Source of the DNA: Betaproteobacteria bacterium
GTDB lineage: Bacteria; Pseudomonadota; Gammaproteobacteria; Burkholderiales; Casimicrobiaceae
Assembly: GCA_016192065.1 (NCBI GenBank)
Contig: JACPUX010000059.1
Span: 1 to 49,611, forward strand
Length of the DNA stretch: 49,611 bases
Direction: 5' to 3'
Shown here: in pieces, positions 16,001 through 27,698 of the stretch
Position numbering within the stretch: position 1 is the stretch's first letter
Layout: each line of letters starts with the position of its first letter
Notes under the pieces: generated by a model
Databases searched by the model: none
Seen by the model: only the letters and a program-made list of their open reading frames with translations
What the model was told of the DNA's origin: nothing
Translations under genes and position numbers: made by a program

Positions 16001-17008
16001 ATGAAATGCCTCAAACTCCTACTTGGAATCTCGTTGGCGGCAAGCCTGCAAGTCGCAAGCCCGGGTGCCCTGGCGCAGGGCGGCGGCGAGAAGGCGTTGA
16101 CCACCTATATCGGCTGTTTGCTCGATCCGCTCGAGAATGTGCCAGGGGTCCCCGCTTATCAGCTGGTCGCCGCCAACCTCATCGGATTCGATCGGGTTGT
16201 CGTCTGGCGCCACGCCTGCCTTGACAATCCCACCAAGAGTGCGATTCTCATTCGGGTCTTTCCCCATTACCCCGATATGACCCTATTGACGGGGAGTCTG
16301 ATCAGCGCCATCCAGAACGGCAATAACGTCGGCCCGTTCAATCTGCTGCAAACCACGCGCGATGTCGACGGCTACACCGGGTATCTTGACCAGCCGCGTA
16401 CCTTCATCCTGGCCCAAACCAACACGCTGCCCCTACTGCTCGAAGAAAACGACGCCTTCAAGCTGCTCTTCATGACCGGGGGCGCCGCGGCGTCGCTCGA
16501 TATCCCCAGCAAGGCCTCGACCTTGCCGGTTTATGGGTACGCAATCGAGTACTACAATACCGGGACCGGTCACTATTTCATCACCGCCGACCCGGGCGAA
16601 GCCGATCTCATCGATCGTGGCGCCGCGGGGCCCAACTGGCAGCGCACCGGCCTACACTTCAAGGTCTGGGCCACTTCAGCCGGCGGGGGCCTGCCGGTTT
16701 GCAGGTTCTACGCGCCCGCGGGGATCGGGCCTAATACTCATTTCTACAGCGCCTTTCCGCCGGAGTGCGCCCAAACGGCCAATGAACCGGTCTGGATCTT
16801 TGAAGGCGTAGCGTTCTACGCGACCTATCCCTACCAGGATGGCATCAACGTCTGCCCGGCGAACGCGCAATACCTCTACCGTCTCTACAACAATCGCTTT
16901 GCCCAGAACGACAGCAACCATCGTTATGTCACCGATTACGCTGTGGCCGAAAGCATGATGGCCAGTGGTTGGGCCTACGAAGGCCCGGCGATGTGCGTTC
17001 CGCGCTAG
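16001..17008 (+). CDS. Secreted DUF5648 domain protein
   Basis: 335 aa. The ATG at 16001 follows AAGGGAAATAGTT and starts a signal peptide (KLLLGISLAASLQVASPGALAQ). The C-terminal half holds repeated DUF5648-type units: YAIEYYNTGTGHYFITADPG, then FYAPAGIGPNTHFYSAFP, then LYRLYNNRFAQNDSNHRYV. Such Tyr-x-His-Tyr-Phe units are thought to fold into a beta-propeller-like module and may bind surfaces or sugars. Six or more cysteines in the mature part fit disulfides in the periplasm or outside. The N-terminal half is not recognised. It has its own promoter and no operon partner. Confidence 0.78.
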   Translation: MKCLKLLLGISLAASLQVASPGALAQGGGEKALTTYIGCLLDPLENVPGVPAYQLVAANLIGFDRVVVWRHACLDNPTKSAILIRVFPHYPDMTLLTGSLISAIQNGNNVGPFNLLQTTRDVDGYTGYLDQPRTFILAQTNTLPLLLEENDAFKLLFMTGGAAASLDIPSKASTLPVYGYAIEYYNTGTGHYFITADPGEADLIDRGAAGPNWQRTGLHFKVWATSAGGGLPVCRFYAPAGIGPNTHFYSAFPPECAQTANEPVWIFEGVAFYATYPYQDGINVCPANAQYLYRLYNNRFAQNDSNHRYVTDYAVAESMMASGWAYEGPAMCVPR

Positions 17009-17027
17009 AATAGCGCCGATAAACAGC

Positions 17028-17051
17028 GGCCGGGCGCATCCGCTCCCGGCC
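17028..17051 (+). other. GC-rich stem-loop after the DUF5648 gene
   Basis: GGCCGGG-CGCATCCGCT-CCCGGCC, seven perfect pairs 20 bp after the stop codon. No T tract follows, so it could only be a weak or Rho-assisted terminator. Confidence 0.4.
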
Positions 17052-17207
17052 TTGCGACCCTCGCCGGTTGCGCCGTGAACCACGGCGCCCGGCAGTCCGC
17101 CAGTACCCCTGGCGCTGGTCGCCAAGCCCCTGGAATTCTCTTATCATGCACGGTTCAGCCGGCGCTTGCCGGTGGCCGCAGCCCCAATTCGTCACAAGGA
17201 ATCTGCA

Positions 17208-18809
17208 ATGAGTACGCAAACATTCGGACCGGGAATCGAGGTCACTGGCGCCATCACCCCGGAATTCGCCAAAATCTTTGCGCCCGACGCGCTGGCGCTG
17301 GTGGCCAAGCTGCATCGGGCCTGCAATGCGCGGCGGCGCGAAATGCTCGCTCACCGCGCGGCGCGCCAGCTGGAACTTGATGCCGGCAAGCTGCCGGATT
17401 TCCTTCCCGAAACCCGTGCCCTGCGCGAAGGCGACTGGAGCATCGCGCCCATCCCCAAGGATCTGCAATGCCGCCGCGTGGAAATCACCGGACCGGTCGA
17501 GCGCAAAATGATCATCAATGCGCTCAACTCGGGGGCGGACGCGTATATGACCGATTTCGAGGATTCCAATACGCCCAACTGGATGAACCAAGTTCAGGGC
17601 CAGATCAATCTGATCGATGCGGTGCGCCGGGACATCTCGCTCGAACAGGGCGGCAAAACCTATCGTCTGAACGAGCGTGTCGCCACTCTGTTGGTGCGGC
17701 CTCGCGGGTGGCACCTCGACGAAAAGCACGTCACCATAGACGGAGAACGGGTGTCGGGCGGAATTTTCGATTTTGCCCTGTTCATGTTCCACAATGCGCG
17801 GGAGCTGATCGAGCGCGGCAGCGGTCCATACTTCTATCTACCCAAGATGGAGTCGCATCTCGAAGCGCGGTTGTGGAACGACATTTTCGTCATCACACAG
17901 AAAGAGCTGGGCATCCCGCAAGGAACCATCAAGGCCACGGTCCTGATCGAAACCGTTCTCGCTGCTTTTGAGATGGACGAAATCCTCTACGAATTGCGCG
18001 AACACAGCGCTGGTCTCAACGCCGGGCGCTGGGACTACATCTTTTCGTGCATCAAAAAGTTCAAGAACAAGCCTGGTTTCTGCCTCGCCAATCGTGGCCA
18101 GATCACCATGACCGTGCCGTTCATGCGCGCCTACGCGCTCTTGTTGCTCAAGACCTGCCACAAGCGCCGCGCGCCAGCGATCGGCGGCATGGCGGCACTC
18201 ATTCCGATCAAAAACGATGCCGCGGCCAATGAAAAGGCTTTGGCCGGAGTGCGCTCCGACAAGGCGCGGGACGCCAGCGACGGCTACGATGGCGGCTGGG
18301 TGGCGCACCCCGGGCTGGTGCCGATCGCGATGGAAGAGTTCGTCAAAGTGCTGGGTGACCGGCCCAATCAGATCGACAAGCAGCGGCCGGATGTTCAGGT
18401 CGGGGCCACTGACCTGCTCAACTTCCAGCCTGAGCAGCCGATCACCGAAGCGGGCGTCCGGCTCAACATCGACGTCGGCATTCAGTACCTTGGTTCGTGG
18501 CTGGCGGGAAATGGCTGCGTGCCCATCCATAACCTGATGGAAGATGCCGCGACCGCAGAAATCTCGCGCTCGCAGGTCTGGCAGTGGATACGCTCGGACA
18601 AGGGCAGGCTCGACGATGGCCGCAAGCTCACCGCTGAAATGGTGCGCGGCATGATCCCGGGCATACTTGAAGACATTCGCAAAGAACATGGCGACGAGAA
18701 CTTTCAGCGCATCCCGTATACGCGCGCCGCGGAGATCTTCCAGGAGATGTCCACCTCGGAACAGTTCGCCGAGTTCCTGACCCTGCCGCTCTACGAACGG
18801 CTCGATTAG
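17208..18809 (+). CDS. aceB: Malate synthase A
   Basis: 533 aa, normal for the A form. It condenses glyoxylate with acetyl-CoA to give malate, the second glyoxylate-shunt step, in the cytoplasm. Motifs include TDFEDSNTPNW with the metal-binding acidic residues, LNAGRWDYIFSCIKK, and DGGWVAHPGLVPIA. The ATG at 17208 follows AAGGA by seven bases. Isocitrate lyase is not in the window. The neighbour on the right is fadH, so both genes serve growth on fatty acids or acetate, though 168 bp separate them. Confidence 0.95.
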   Translation: MSTQTFGPGIEVTGAITPEFAKIFAPDALALVAKLHRACNARRREMLAHRAARQLELDAGKLPDFLPETRALREGDWSIAPIPKDLQCRRVEITGPVERKMIINALNSGADAYMTDFEDSNTPNWMNQVQGQINLIDAVRRDISLEQGGKTYRLNERVATLLVRPRGWHLDEKHVTIDGERVSGGIFDFALFMFHNARELIERGSGPYFYLPKMESHLEARLWNDIFVITQKELGIPQGTIKATVLIETVLAAFEMDEILYELREHSAGLNAGRWDYIFSCIKKFKNKPGFCLANRGQITMTVPFMRAYALLLLKTCHKRRAPAIGGMAALIPIKNDAAANEKALAGVRSDKARDASDGYDGGWVAHPGLVPIAMEEFVKVLGDRPNQIDKQRPDVQVGATDLLNFQPEQPITEAGVRLNIDVGIQYLGSWLAGNGCVPIHNLMEDAATAEISRSQVWQWIRSDKGRLDDGRKLTAEMVRGMIPGILEDIRKEHGDENFQRIPYTRAAEIFQEMSTSEQFAEFLTLPLYERLD

Positions 18810-20996
<2,187 letters not shown>

Positions 20997-21128
20997 GAGG
21001 AAACTGGCCTCGCTCCGGGTGGCGGACCAGAGGATGAGAAGCAGAATCCTCGAGGTTGCGCATCTGCCTGCACCCTCGACGTGCCGGCCAGCGGCTTGGT
21101 CGGCGCGAGGAATTTGCTCGGCGCGCCC

Positions 21129-21875
21129 CTAACTCGCAAGCAAGACCGCGCGGATGCGCTCGTGGCCACGGCGCGAGATCGGCAGACGGGTGCCGTCACT
21201 GAGGCATGCCACCAGAGTGTCTTTGCCGGTGCGCTCCACGGCCTTGAGGCGGGCGATGTTCACCAGATAGGAGCGGTGAATGCGCAGGAAGCCCTGGGGG
21301 TCGAGCTGCGCTTCGAGATCGGCGAGGCTCTGATTCTTGAGCAAAGCTCGGCCCTGGGTGTGGATGGCGATGTAATCATCTTGCGCCTCGATATAGTCGA
21401 TCTGCTCCACCGGCACCACCTCCACGCGGCCGCGCACCGGCACCAGCAGACGGTGCAGGCGCTCGGTTTCGGCGGCGACCAGGCGCCCGAGACTGGCCTG
21501 GGCCGAGGCCCGCGCCTGACGCGCCCGGTCCAGGGCGGCATCGAAGCGCTCGCGGGAGAACGGTTTGAGTAGATAATCGACGGCATGAAAATCAAAGGCA
21601 CGCAGTGCGAACTCGTCGTGCGCCGTGGTGAAGATAACGCCGCCGCGCCGGCCACTGGCCTCTAAGACTTCGATGCCGTTGATGCCGGGCATTTGAACGT
21701 CCAGAAAAACCAGATCCGGCGCCAGGGCGGAAATCCGTTCCAATGCTTCCAGACCGTTTTCGCATTCACCGAGGATGATGAGATCGGCATGGGGCGCGAG
21801 GAACTCGCGCACGATGCGCCGGGCGAGGAACTCGTCGTCCACGATCAAGACGCCAGCGGGTTTCTGGGCCATCAC
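21129..21875 (-). CDS. LytTR-family response regulator
   Basis: 248 aa. The receiver domain fills residues 8-125 with acidic pocket DDE, phospho-acceptor Asp in LVFLDVQMPGING and the Lys of LLKPFSRERF. A LytTR DNA-binding domain occupies about 142-245 (VEVVPVEQIDYIEAQDDYIA, then GFLRIHRSYLVNIA). It overlaps the kinase gene by ATGA, so the pair is translationally coupled. It would bind promoter sites when phosphorylated; targets are unknown, though the upstream LiaI/LiaF-like genes are candidates. Confidence 0.93.
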   Translation of the reverse strand: MMAQKPAGVLIVDDEFLARRIVREFLAPHADLIILGECENGLEALERISALAPDLVFLDVQMPGINGIEVLEASGRRGGVIFTTAHDEFALRAFDFHAVDYLLKPFSRERFDAALDRARQARASAQASLGRLVAAETERLHRLLVPVRGRVEVVPVEQIDYIEAQDDYIAIHTQGRALLKNQSLADLEAQLDPQGFLRIHRSYLVNIARLKAVERTGKDTLVACLSDGTRLPISRRGHERIRAVLLAS

Positions 21876-22942
21876 GGCTGGTCGGCTTCGAATTCCAGGG
21901 GCAGCACCAGTTCCACCAGAAAGCGCCCCGCTTGCGCTTCCCAGGTGATGCGAGCTTGGTCGGCATAGAGGCTGGCGAGCCTCTGGCGGCTGTTCTTGAG
22001 CCCCAGGCCGCTGCCCGCGACCGGCTCAAGGGCGAGCGGCAGGGGATTCTCGACCGCGACAAAAAGATGTCCTGCTCGCACCAGCGCCCGCAAGTTGATC
22101 CGTCCACCCGCAGGGCAATTGCGCACGCCATGTTTTACCGCGTTTTCGATCAACGGTTGCAGGATCAGCGGGGGCAACAAGGCCTGCCTGGCTTCGGCGC
22201 TGAGTTCGAGGGCAACACCCAGTTTGTCGCCGAAACGGATCTTCTCGATCGCCAGGTAGCTTTCCAGCAATGCGATCTCCTCGGCCAGAGGAATCTTCTT
22301 GCGCTCGGAGAGCGCCAACGTCTGCCTGAAGAACTGCGCCAGCAGCACGGTCATGTCGCGCGCGGCGGCGGGATCGATACTGGTCAGGGCGCTGATCGAA
22401 TTGAGGCTGTTGAACAAGAAGTGCGGGTTGATTTGCGCGCGCAGCATTTGCAACTCAGCCTCACGGGCATGCAGCAGTGATTCGGTGGCGCGGTGTTCAG
22501 CAAGATGGACCTGCTCCACGGTCAGGAGCAATTGATGGGCGAGCATCGACAGTAGCGCCAGTGCCGAGCCGCTAGCGACGAACAGCGCGCCTTGGCGGCG
22601 CGTGATGGAGAAGACCAGTTCCGGCCCCCCCAGGATCCCCAGGGCCTCGCTCCAAAGCAGCGCCAGCCCATAAGCGGCCAAGCCTTTGAAGGCCAAGTTG
22701 CCCGCATGATACAGAAGCAGCACCGGTCTCGCCCGCTGGCCTCGGTCCCAGGCGCGCGCCAACGCATAGTCGGAAAGCAGCAGAAACCCGAAGCACACCA
22801 CGACCGGTGGTGCGAAGGCCAGGGCCTGCATCCAGGTGGCGCTCTCCGCCCAAACCAGCAGCGTACCAAAACCCGCGCCGGCTGCCAGGAGCAGTGCCGC
22901 ATAGGAGAGGAGCTTGCGCGGGTCGGAGAGTATGGGGTGCAT
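21872..22942 (-). CDS. LytS/YehU-type sensor histidine kinase
   Basis: 356 aa. Four or so hydrophobic segments fill the first 150 residues (LLSYAALLLAAGAGFGTLLV, then PVVVCFGFLLLSDYALA), followed by a helical linker and the His_kinase domain: LRAQINPHFLFNSLNSISAL with the phospho-accepting His, the N-box PLIENAVKHGV, and GSGLGLKNSRQRL. It phosphorylates the LytTR regulator encoded next. No periplasmic sensor domain is evident, so the signal is likely sensed in the membrane, perhaps through the LiaF-like protein encoded 91 bp upstream. Confidence 0.92.
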   Translation of the reverse strand: MHPILSDPRKLLSYAALLLAAGAGFGTLLVWAESATWMQALAFAPPVVVCFGFLLLSDYALARAWDRGQRARPVLLLYHAGNLAFKGLAAYGLALLWSEALGILGGPELVFSITRRQGALFVASGSALALLSMLAHQLLLTVEQVHLAEHRATESLLHAREAELQMLRAQINPHFLFNSLNSISALTSIDPAAARDMTVLLAQFFRQTLALSERKKIPLAEEIALLESYLAIEKIRFGDKLGVALELSAEARQALLPPLILQPLIENAVKHGVRNCPAGGRINLRALVRAGHLFVAVENPLPLALEPVAGSGLGLKNSRQRLASLYADQARITWEAQAGRFLVELVLPLEFEADQP

Positions 22943-23033
22943 TGAGCGCAGCCGCGTCAGGGCAGGCGAATGGTCTGGTCGATGCTGGTGAAGAGGTCAA
23001 AGCAAGTACCGCGATGGATTCTCGCCGCGGCGC

Positions 23034-23735
23034 TCAATTCTTGACTTCGACCCCACCCATGATCGCATATCCCTCGATGATCAACTGCTTGGCGGTATTC
23101 ATCGGCGGCAGCGTCTTGTCCTCGATCGCGCCCAGCAGCGGCATGCCGTTGAGCACCACGCACCAATCCTGCGGGACCTTGATTTCGACGCCGCCCCAAA
23201 ACGCGAAGACGTTGATGCGTGCCTCACCTTCGAGTTGGGCGAGCCGCAAGTCCAGTTCCACCCCGCCCATGATCGCCGTGGCCTCGGCGCCGCGGAACTG
23301 AACCGCGGCCAGACGCTGCTTGTTGCCGCTCATGAAGGCGATGGCGTTGAGGCTCCCCTCGGCCGCGCCCTGAGTGGCGGCAGCGCGCGCGGCGGTGTCG
23401 CGCTCGGCGAGCCCCCGCCAGAGCAGGAAGGCGCCCACCGCGATCAGGATGGCGGGCCACCAGTCACGCAGCCGGAAGTAGATCACACCGGCCTGGTGCA
23501 GGGTCATCAGGAGTCCCACCAGCACGAAGGCACCGCCAATCACATACCCGGCCCGGTTGTTCGAAGCATGGGACTGGTAGAGCTTTAAGCCGCCCACGGC
23601 AACGAAGACCATGGGCCAGAAGGCGATAATGTCGCGGGTACTGAAAATCCGCAGGTTGTCGAGCAGGAAGAGCGCGCCCAGGATCAGCACAAAGGCGCCG
23701 AGCAGAACCTGGCTCTGGTTTCTGGGTTGATTCAT
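23034..23735 (-). CDS. LiaF-like membrane protein
   Basis: 233 aa from the ATG at 23735 (MNQPRNQSQVLLGAFVLILG). Four membrane segments fill the first 130 residues in the pattern of the LiaI/LiaF transmembrane region (LLGAFVLILGALFLLDNL, FWPMVFVAVGGLKLY, YVIGGAFVLVGLLMTL, WWPAILIAVGAFLL). The cytoplasmic C-terminus is a small beta domain with MGGVELDLRLAQLEGEARIN and FWGGVEIKVPQDW, as in LiaF. In Firmicutes LiaF restrains the LiaS kinase under cell-envelope stress; here a similar role with the downstream LytS-type kinase is inferred from order. The ATG overlaps the previous stop. Confidence 0.82.
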   Translation of the reverse strand: MNQPRNQSQVLLGAFVLILGALFLLDNLRIFSTRDIIAFWPMVFVAVGGLKLYQSHASNNRAGYVIGGAFVLVGLLMTLHQAGVIYFRLRDWWPAILIAVGAFLLWRGLAERDTAARAAATQGAAEGSLNAIAFMSGNKQRLAAVQFRGAEATAIMGGVELDLRLAQLEGEARINVFAFWGGVEIKVPQDWCVVLNGMPLLGAIEDKTLPPMNTAKQLIIEGYAIMGGVEVKN

Positions 23736-24109
23736 GACAGTGATTCCTGATGTGCGTTTCGGTTCTTCCTGGTCAGACCGTCGACGATCATCGACGCGCC
23801 GCCGGCGACCATGATCGCTGGCCAGGTGGTGGCGAAGCTCCAGCCCCAAAGATGTTCCTTGCAGACGTAGATCCAGGCGCCCAGGAGCACGATGAATGCG
23901 CCATCCGCGTATTGCTTGAGAGTTTGGGCAGTGGCCAGATCGATCAGGCCGGCGACCACGATGGCCATGGGCCAATAGGTCCAGAATGGCCCCAACTCGA
24001 GAAAGCCCAAGCGATCGGCCAGGAACACCAGGCCGGCGAGCATCAGCGCCAGGCCCCAGAGGATGTGCTTGCGGGAACGAAAATCGGTGCCACGGGAAAG
24101 TTCGGTCAT
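23732..24109 (-). CDS. DUF5668/LiaI-like small membrane protein
   Basis: 125 aa from the ATG at 24109, which follows GAGGAGCAACC. Four hydrophobic segments (ILWGLALMLAGLVFLAD, YWPMAIVVAGLIDLA, GAFIVLLGAWIYV, ATTWPAIMVAGGASMIV) repeat the pattern of the LiaF-like neighbour but without its C-terminal beta domain. It is the first gene of a four-gene leftward operon, coupled to the LiaF-like gene by an ATGA overlap. Confidence 0.78.
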   Translation of the reverse strand: MTELSRGTDFRSRKHILWGLALMLAGLVFLADRLGFLELGPFWTYWPMAIVVAGLIDLATAQTLKQYADGAFIVLLGAWIYVCKEHLWGWSFATTWPAIMVAGGASMIVDGLTRKNRNAHQESLS

Positions 24110-24552
24110 GGTTGCTCCTCGGTTGCGAGTTTGCCGCGCCCAGAGTCGGCTGGCAGTGAGCGCACGATACCTAGGCCGGGAGTGCCTGTCATGCGCTATT
24201 CGGCGAATGGCGCCTTGGCGTCGGTGAATGCCGCCCTGCCGAGTCAGCAAGGCATCTGGAGCGCGGGCCACCCCGGGGGTTGGGGAGACGCTGATCAGAG
24301 CCGTCACCCTGGCGGGGGGCGAGGTCCGTTGGTTGAGCTTCCTGGATTCCGGCTTTCGCTGGCATGACCAATCCAACTTGATCGGGGTCTCCTCAGCAGG
24401 CTTGCGGGGTGCCTGGTGTTCGCTCGGACGACGCTGCCGTTCCTGGGTGCAGCGTGGCGGTGGCGGAGCCTCGTCCCGCGTCGGGCTCTGCCAGCAAGCG
24501 CGCCGCGGCGGTTTCCAGGATAATGTTTGCCCCCGCCCGTTACTGAACCCCC
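24110..24552. other. Intergenic region between divergent genes
   Basis: About 440 bp. No gene is supported. It contains a dispersed repeat copy at 24323-24370 and must hold the promoters of the leftward LiaI-like operon and of ylqF, although no box pair stands out clearly. Confidence 0.5.
24323..24370 (-). repeat. Dispersed repeat, copy 2
   Basis: The minus strand reads TGGTCATGCCAGCGAAAGCC, then GGAATCCAGGAAGCTCAACCAACGGACC. It matches the copy at 30299-30345 at about 85 percent of positions over 40 bases, counted by eye. Confidence 0.7.
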
Positions 24553-25416
24553 ATGCCCATTCAATGGTTTCCCGGTCACATGCACACCGCGCAGAAGAAG
24601 GTGTCGGAAAGCCTCGCGCGGGTTGACGTGGTGATCGAGGTGGTCGATGCCCGCCTGCCCGAGGCCAGCACTAATCCCATGGTGCATGCGCTGCGCCAGG
24701 CCCGGCAGCGGCCCTGCCTCAAGGTGCTGAACAAGACTGATCTTGCCGACCCCGAGGCGACCGCCGCCTGGCTCAAGGCCTACGGCGGGCAGGTCGGCAT
24801 CACGGCGGTGGCGGTTTCGTGCAAGAAGCCCGCCGACGTGGCGAAAATCCTTTCGCTCTGTCGCAAACTCGCCCCGCATCGCAACGACCCGACCAAGCCT
24901 CTGCGGCTGATGATTCTGGGCATTCCCAATGTGGGCAAATCGACCCTCATCAATGCTCTGGCCAAACGACGTGTCGCCGCGGTGGGTGACGAGCCGGCGG
25001 TGACCAAGCAGCAACAGCGGGTTGATTTGGCGAGCGACGTATCAGTGCTCGATACCCCGGGCCTGATGTGGCCCAAAATCGAACACGATGCCGACGGTTT
25101 CATGCTTGCCGCCAGCCATGCCATCGGCCGCAATGCCGTCAATGATCTGGAAGTCGCCGAATTCCTCGCTGGGCTGCTCCTGCGGCGCTATCCGGAGCGG
25201 CTGGCGCAGCGCTACGGCGTGCCCGTCGCCGCCCTCGACGCGGTCGGCCTCATCGAGGCTGTGGCGCGCCGCCGCGGTGCTTTCCTGAAAGGACGTGGCG
25301 CCGAGCCCGACCTCGAAAAAGCCGCCATGATTCTCTTGCAAGACTACCGCGATGGCGCCTTGGGCCGCGTGAGCCTGGAGACGCCGGGATCGAGGCAGGA
25401 GATGCTGGCGTCGTGA
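24553..25416 (+). CDS. ylqF: Ribosome biogenesis GTPase YlqF/RbgA
   Basis: 287 aa. The GTPase motifs are circularly permuted as in this family: NKTDL (G4) at about residue 60 comes before GIPNVGKSTL (G1) at about 122 and DTPG (G3) at about 167. The start MPIQWFPGHMHTAQKK is the classic YlqF N-terminus. In Bacillus it acts late in 50S subunit assembly; the proteobacterial role is presumed similar. It stands alone between leftward genes. Confidence 0.93.
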   Translation: MPIQWFPGHMHTAQKKVSESLARVDVVIEVVDARLPEASTNPMVHALRQARQRPCLKVLNKTDLADPEATAAWLKAYGGQVGITAVAVSCKKPADVAKILSLCRKLAPHRNDPTKPLRLMILGIPNVGKSTLINALAKRRVAAVGDEPAVTKQQQRVDLASDVSVLDTPGLMWPKIEHDADGFMLAASHAIGRNAVNDLEVAEFLAGLLLRRYPERLAQRYGVPVAALDAVGLIEAVARRRGAFLKGRGAEPDLEKAAMILLQDYRDGALGRVSLETPGSRQEMLAS

Positions 25417-25495
25417 GCGCGAAACCGCTGGCAAGGCGCGACACTCGAAAGCTTGGGTGTCGAGCATAGGAAACCCCGGCACGGGTTGATTCCTT

Positions 25496-27151
25496 TCAGA
25501 TCGGTTTGGCGGCCTTTCTCGTCGCCTCCCGCTCCCGCAGCACCCGCCTTTGCACCTTGCCGGTGGTGGTCATGGGCAAGGCGTCGATGAACTCGATTTC
25601 CTTGGGGTATTCGTAGGGGGCGAGGAAGGCGCGCACATGGCGCTGCAAGTCGGCTTCGAGTTCGGAAGAGGGTACCTGGCCGGGCGCCAGCACGATGAAG
25701 GCCTTGATCACGGCGCCCCGGGTTTCGTCGGGGCTAGGGACTACGGCCGCGTTGGCCACGGCGGGGTGCTTCACCAGACAGTTCTCGATTTCCGAGGGAC
25801 CAATACGGTAGCCCGCGCTCTTGAACATGTCATCGGCGCGGCCTTGGTACCAGAGGTAGCCCTGGGCATCTTCGGTGGCGAGGTCGCCGGTGCGGCACCA
25901 GTCGCCACTGAACTTCTTGCTTGTGGCCTCGGCATTGTGGTGGTAACCCAAAAAGAACACCGGGTCCAGGCTGCCGTCGGAACCGTAGCGGTGGACGGCG
26001 ATTTCGCCGATCTCTCCGGGCGCCGCCATGGCTCCGACCTCATCGATCAGGGCCACGCGGTGTCCGGGGTAGGCCTTGCCCATCGATCCGGCGCGTGCCG
26101 GCCAAGAGGTGTGCGAATTGCCGACGATGTAGTTCATCTCGGTCTGGCCGAACATTTCGTTGATGGTCACGCCCAGTTCCCGTTGCGACCATTCAAACAC
26201 CGTGCTTCCCACGGCCTCGCCAGCACTCATGACGCTTCTGAGCTTGAGCTCGAAGCGCTCGCGCGGATGAGGCAGCGCCTTCATCATCAGCTTCAGTGCC
26301 GTGGGAAAAAGAAAGGTGTTGCGTACTGCGTACTTCTGCAAAAGAGCAAAGGCTTTCTCAGCCTCGAAGCGGCCGCGGTAGCCGAGTATGGGGAATCCGA
26401 AATAGAGCGTGGGCAGCAAGGCGTCCATGAGCCCGCCGGTCCACGCCCAATCCGCCGGAGACCAGAAGAAGTCTCCGGGCTGGGGGAAGAGGTCATGCGA
26501 ATAGATGAAGCCCGGCAAGTTGCCCAACAACGCTTGCTGCGGCATCAGCGCGCCCTTGGGCGGGCCGGTGGTGCCGCTGGTGTAAATCAGCACCGCTGGG
26601 TCGCGCGACAGGCTGCCCACCGGTTCGAAATGCGTCGCGTGGGGAGCGAGGAATTCCTCGAAGGGCACCAGGCCTGGCGCGGTGAGCCCAGCCACGCTCA
26701 CCACCGTGCCAAGCCGGGGCAGGCGATCGCGCAGAGCCTGCAAATTCGGCCAGGACGCGGCATCGACGAGGGCCGCTCGCGCGTCGCCGTCGGCGAGGCG
26801 GTACTCCAGAGCCTCGGGTCCAAATAGAAAGGACAGCGGCAACGCCACCGCGCCCATTTGATAACAGGCGATGTGGGCGATCGCCGTTTCCGGGCGCTGC
26901 GGCAGAATGATCGCCACACAATCACCGGCCCGCACACCGGCCGCGGCGAGGGCATGGGAGAGTCGATTGGCGGCCGCCTGCATGGCGGCAAAGGTGAGCG
27001 TGGCGGTCTCGCCGCTCTCGTCCTCCCAGTACAAGGCGATTCGTTCCGGGTCGCCAGCCCAGCGCCGGCAGCAGGCCTCGGCGATGTTGAAGTCGCGGGG
27101 CACTTCCCAGCGCCATTGCGCGTGCAACTCCGCATAGCGATCGGTTTCCAT
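25496..27151 (-). CDS. Acyl-CoA synthetase (medium-chain/acetyl-CoA synthetase-like)
   Basis: 551 aa of the ANL superfamily. Motifs include the P-loop-like IYTSGTTGPPKGALMPQ, MFGQTEMNYIVGN, WCRTGDLATEDAQGYLWYQG, DDMFKSAGYRIGPSEIE, and the C-terminal catalytic Lys in TTTGKVQRRVL. It adenylates a carboxylic acid and forms its CoA ester. Length and the N-terminal RWEVPRDFNIAEACCRRW suit the medium-chain group more than true acetyl-CoA synthetase (about 650 aa). It is followed, 43 bp upstream on the same strand, by the coiled-coil gene, possibly cotranscribed. Confidence 0.88.
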   Translation of the reverse strand: METDRYAELHAQWRWEVPRDFNIAEACCRRWAGDPERIALYWEDESGETATLTFAAMQAAANRLSHALAAAGVRAGDCVAIILPQRPETAIAHIACYQMGAVALPLSFLFGPEALEYRLADGDARAALVDAASWPNLQALRDRLPRLGTVVSVAGLTAPGLVPFEEFLAPHATHFEPVGSLSRDPAVLIYTSGTTGPPKGALMPQQALLGNLPGFIYSHDLFPQPGDFFWSPADWAWTGGLMDALLPTLYFGFPILGYRGRFEAEKAFALLQKYAVRNTFLFPTALKLMMKALPHPRERFELKLRSVMSAGEAVGSTVFEWSQRELGVTINEMFGQTEMNYIVGNSHTSWPARAGSMGKAYPGHRVALIDEVGAMAAPGEIGEIAVHRYGSDGSLDPVFFLGYHHNAEATSKKFSGDWCRTGDLATEDAQGYLWYQGRADDMFKSAGYRIGPSEIENCLVKHPAVANAAVVPSPDETRGAVIKAFIVLAPGQVPSSELEADLQRHVRAFLAPYEYPKEIEFIDALPMTTTGKVQRRVLREREATRKAAKPI

Positions 27152-27194
27152 CCGGCTCTCCTGTGAGCTTGCGTGTTGGCGGTTTCGAGACGGG

Positions 27195-27698
27195 CTACAC
27201 CGGGGGCAGACGCTTCAGCAGCTTCAGCCAGGGCAGCTTCAGCCACCAGAACAAACTGGCTCGGCGATTGATTTCGTGCGCACGGCGAGTGAGTTGTTCG
27301 GCTTGGCGCACCAGCGCCTGATCGCGTTCCTTTAGCCGCCCGTCCATTTCGCGCAGGCGGCTGGAATCCCGCGCCGCGGCGGCGTGCAGATCGAAGGTCT
27401 GCTTGGTGAGATTGGTGATCTGCGCGCGTAGCGCCTCGACTTCGATGCCCGCCTGCTCGCGCTCCACGGCGAGGCTGGCGCGGCAGTCGGCCACTTCGCT
27501 GGCGCTTTCCATCAACTGTGTGGTGAGTTTCCGGCACTCGGCCTTGAGGTCGCTCGCATTTTGTTCGCGTTCGGCGAGCAGCGCCCGAGCCTCGATGAGT
27601 AAGTGCTCGGCATTGGCGAGCTGATAGGCCAAGGCCTCCCGAGCCTCCAGAGCGGCGTCGATGTCCGAAGTGTCGCCGGGTTCAGGCTGGTCAATCAA
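27195..27698 (-). CDS. Coiled-coil protein of unknown function
   Basis: 167 aa. Residues about 15-140 are almost entirely charged helix with heptad-like spacing (LLIEARALLAEREQNASDL, then RLREMDGRLKERDQALVRQ), a long coiled coil. The C-terminus is short, basic and aromatic (ASLFWWLKLPWLKLLKRL), suitable for lying on a membrane. I do not recognise a family. No catalytic motif is visible. Confidence 0.65.
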   Translation of the reverse strand: MIDQPEPGDTSDIDAALEAREALAYQLANAEHLLIEARALLAEREQNASDLKAECRKLTTQLMESASEVADCRASLAVEREQAGIEVEALRAQITNLTKQTFDLHAAAARDSSRLREMDGRLKERDQALVRQAEQLTRRAHEINRRASLFWWLKLPWLKLLKRLPPV

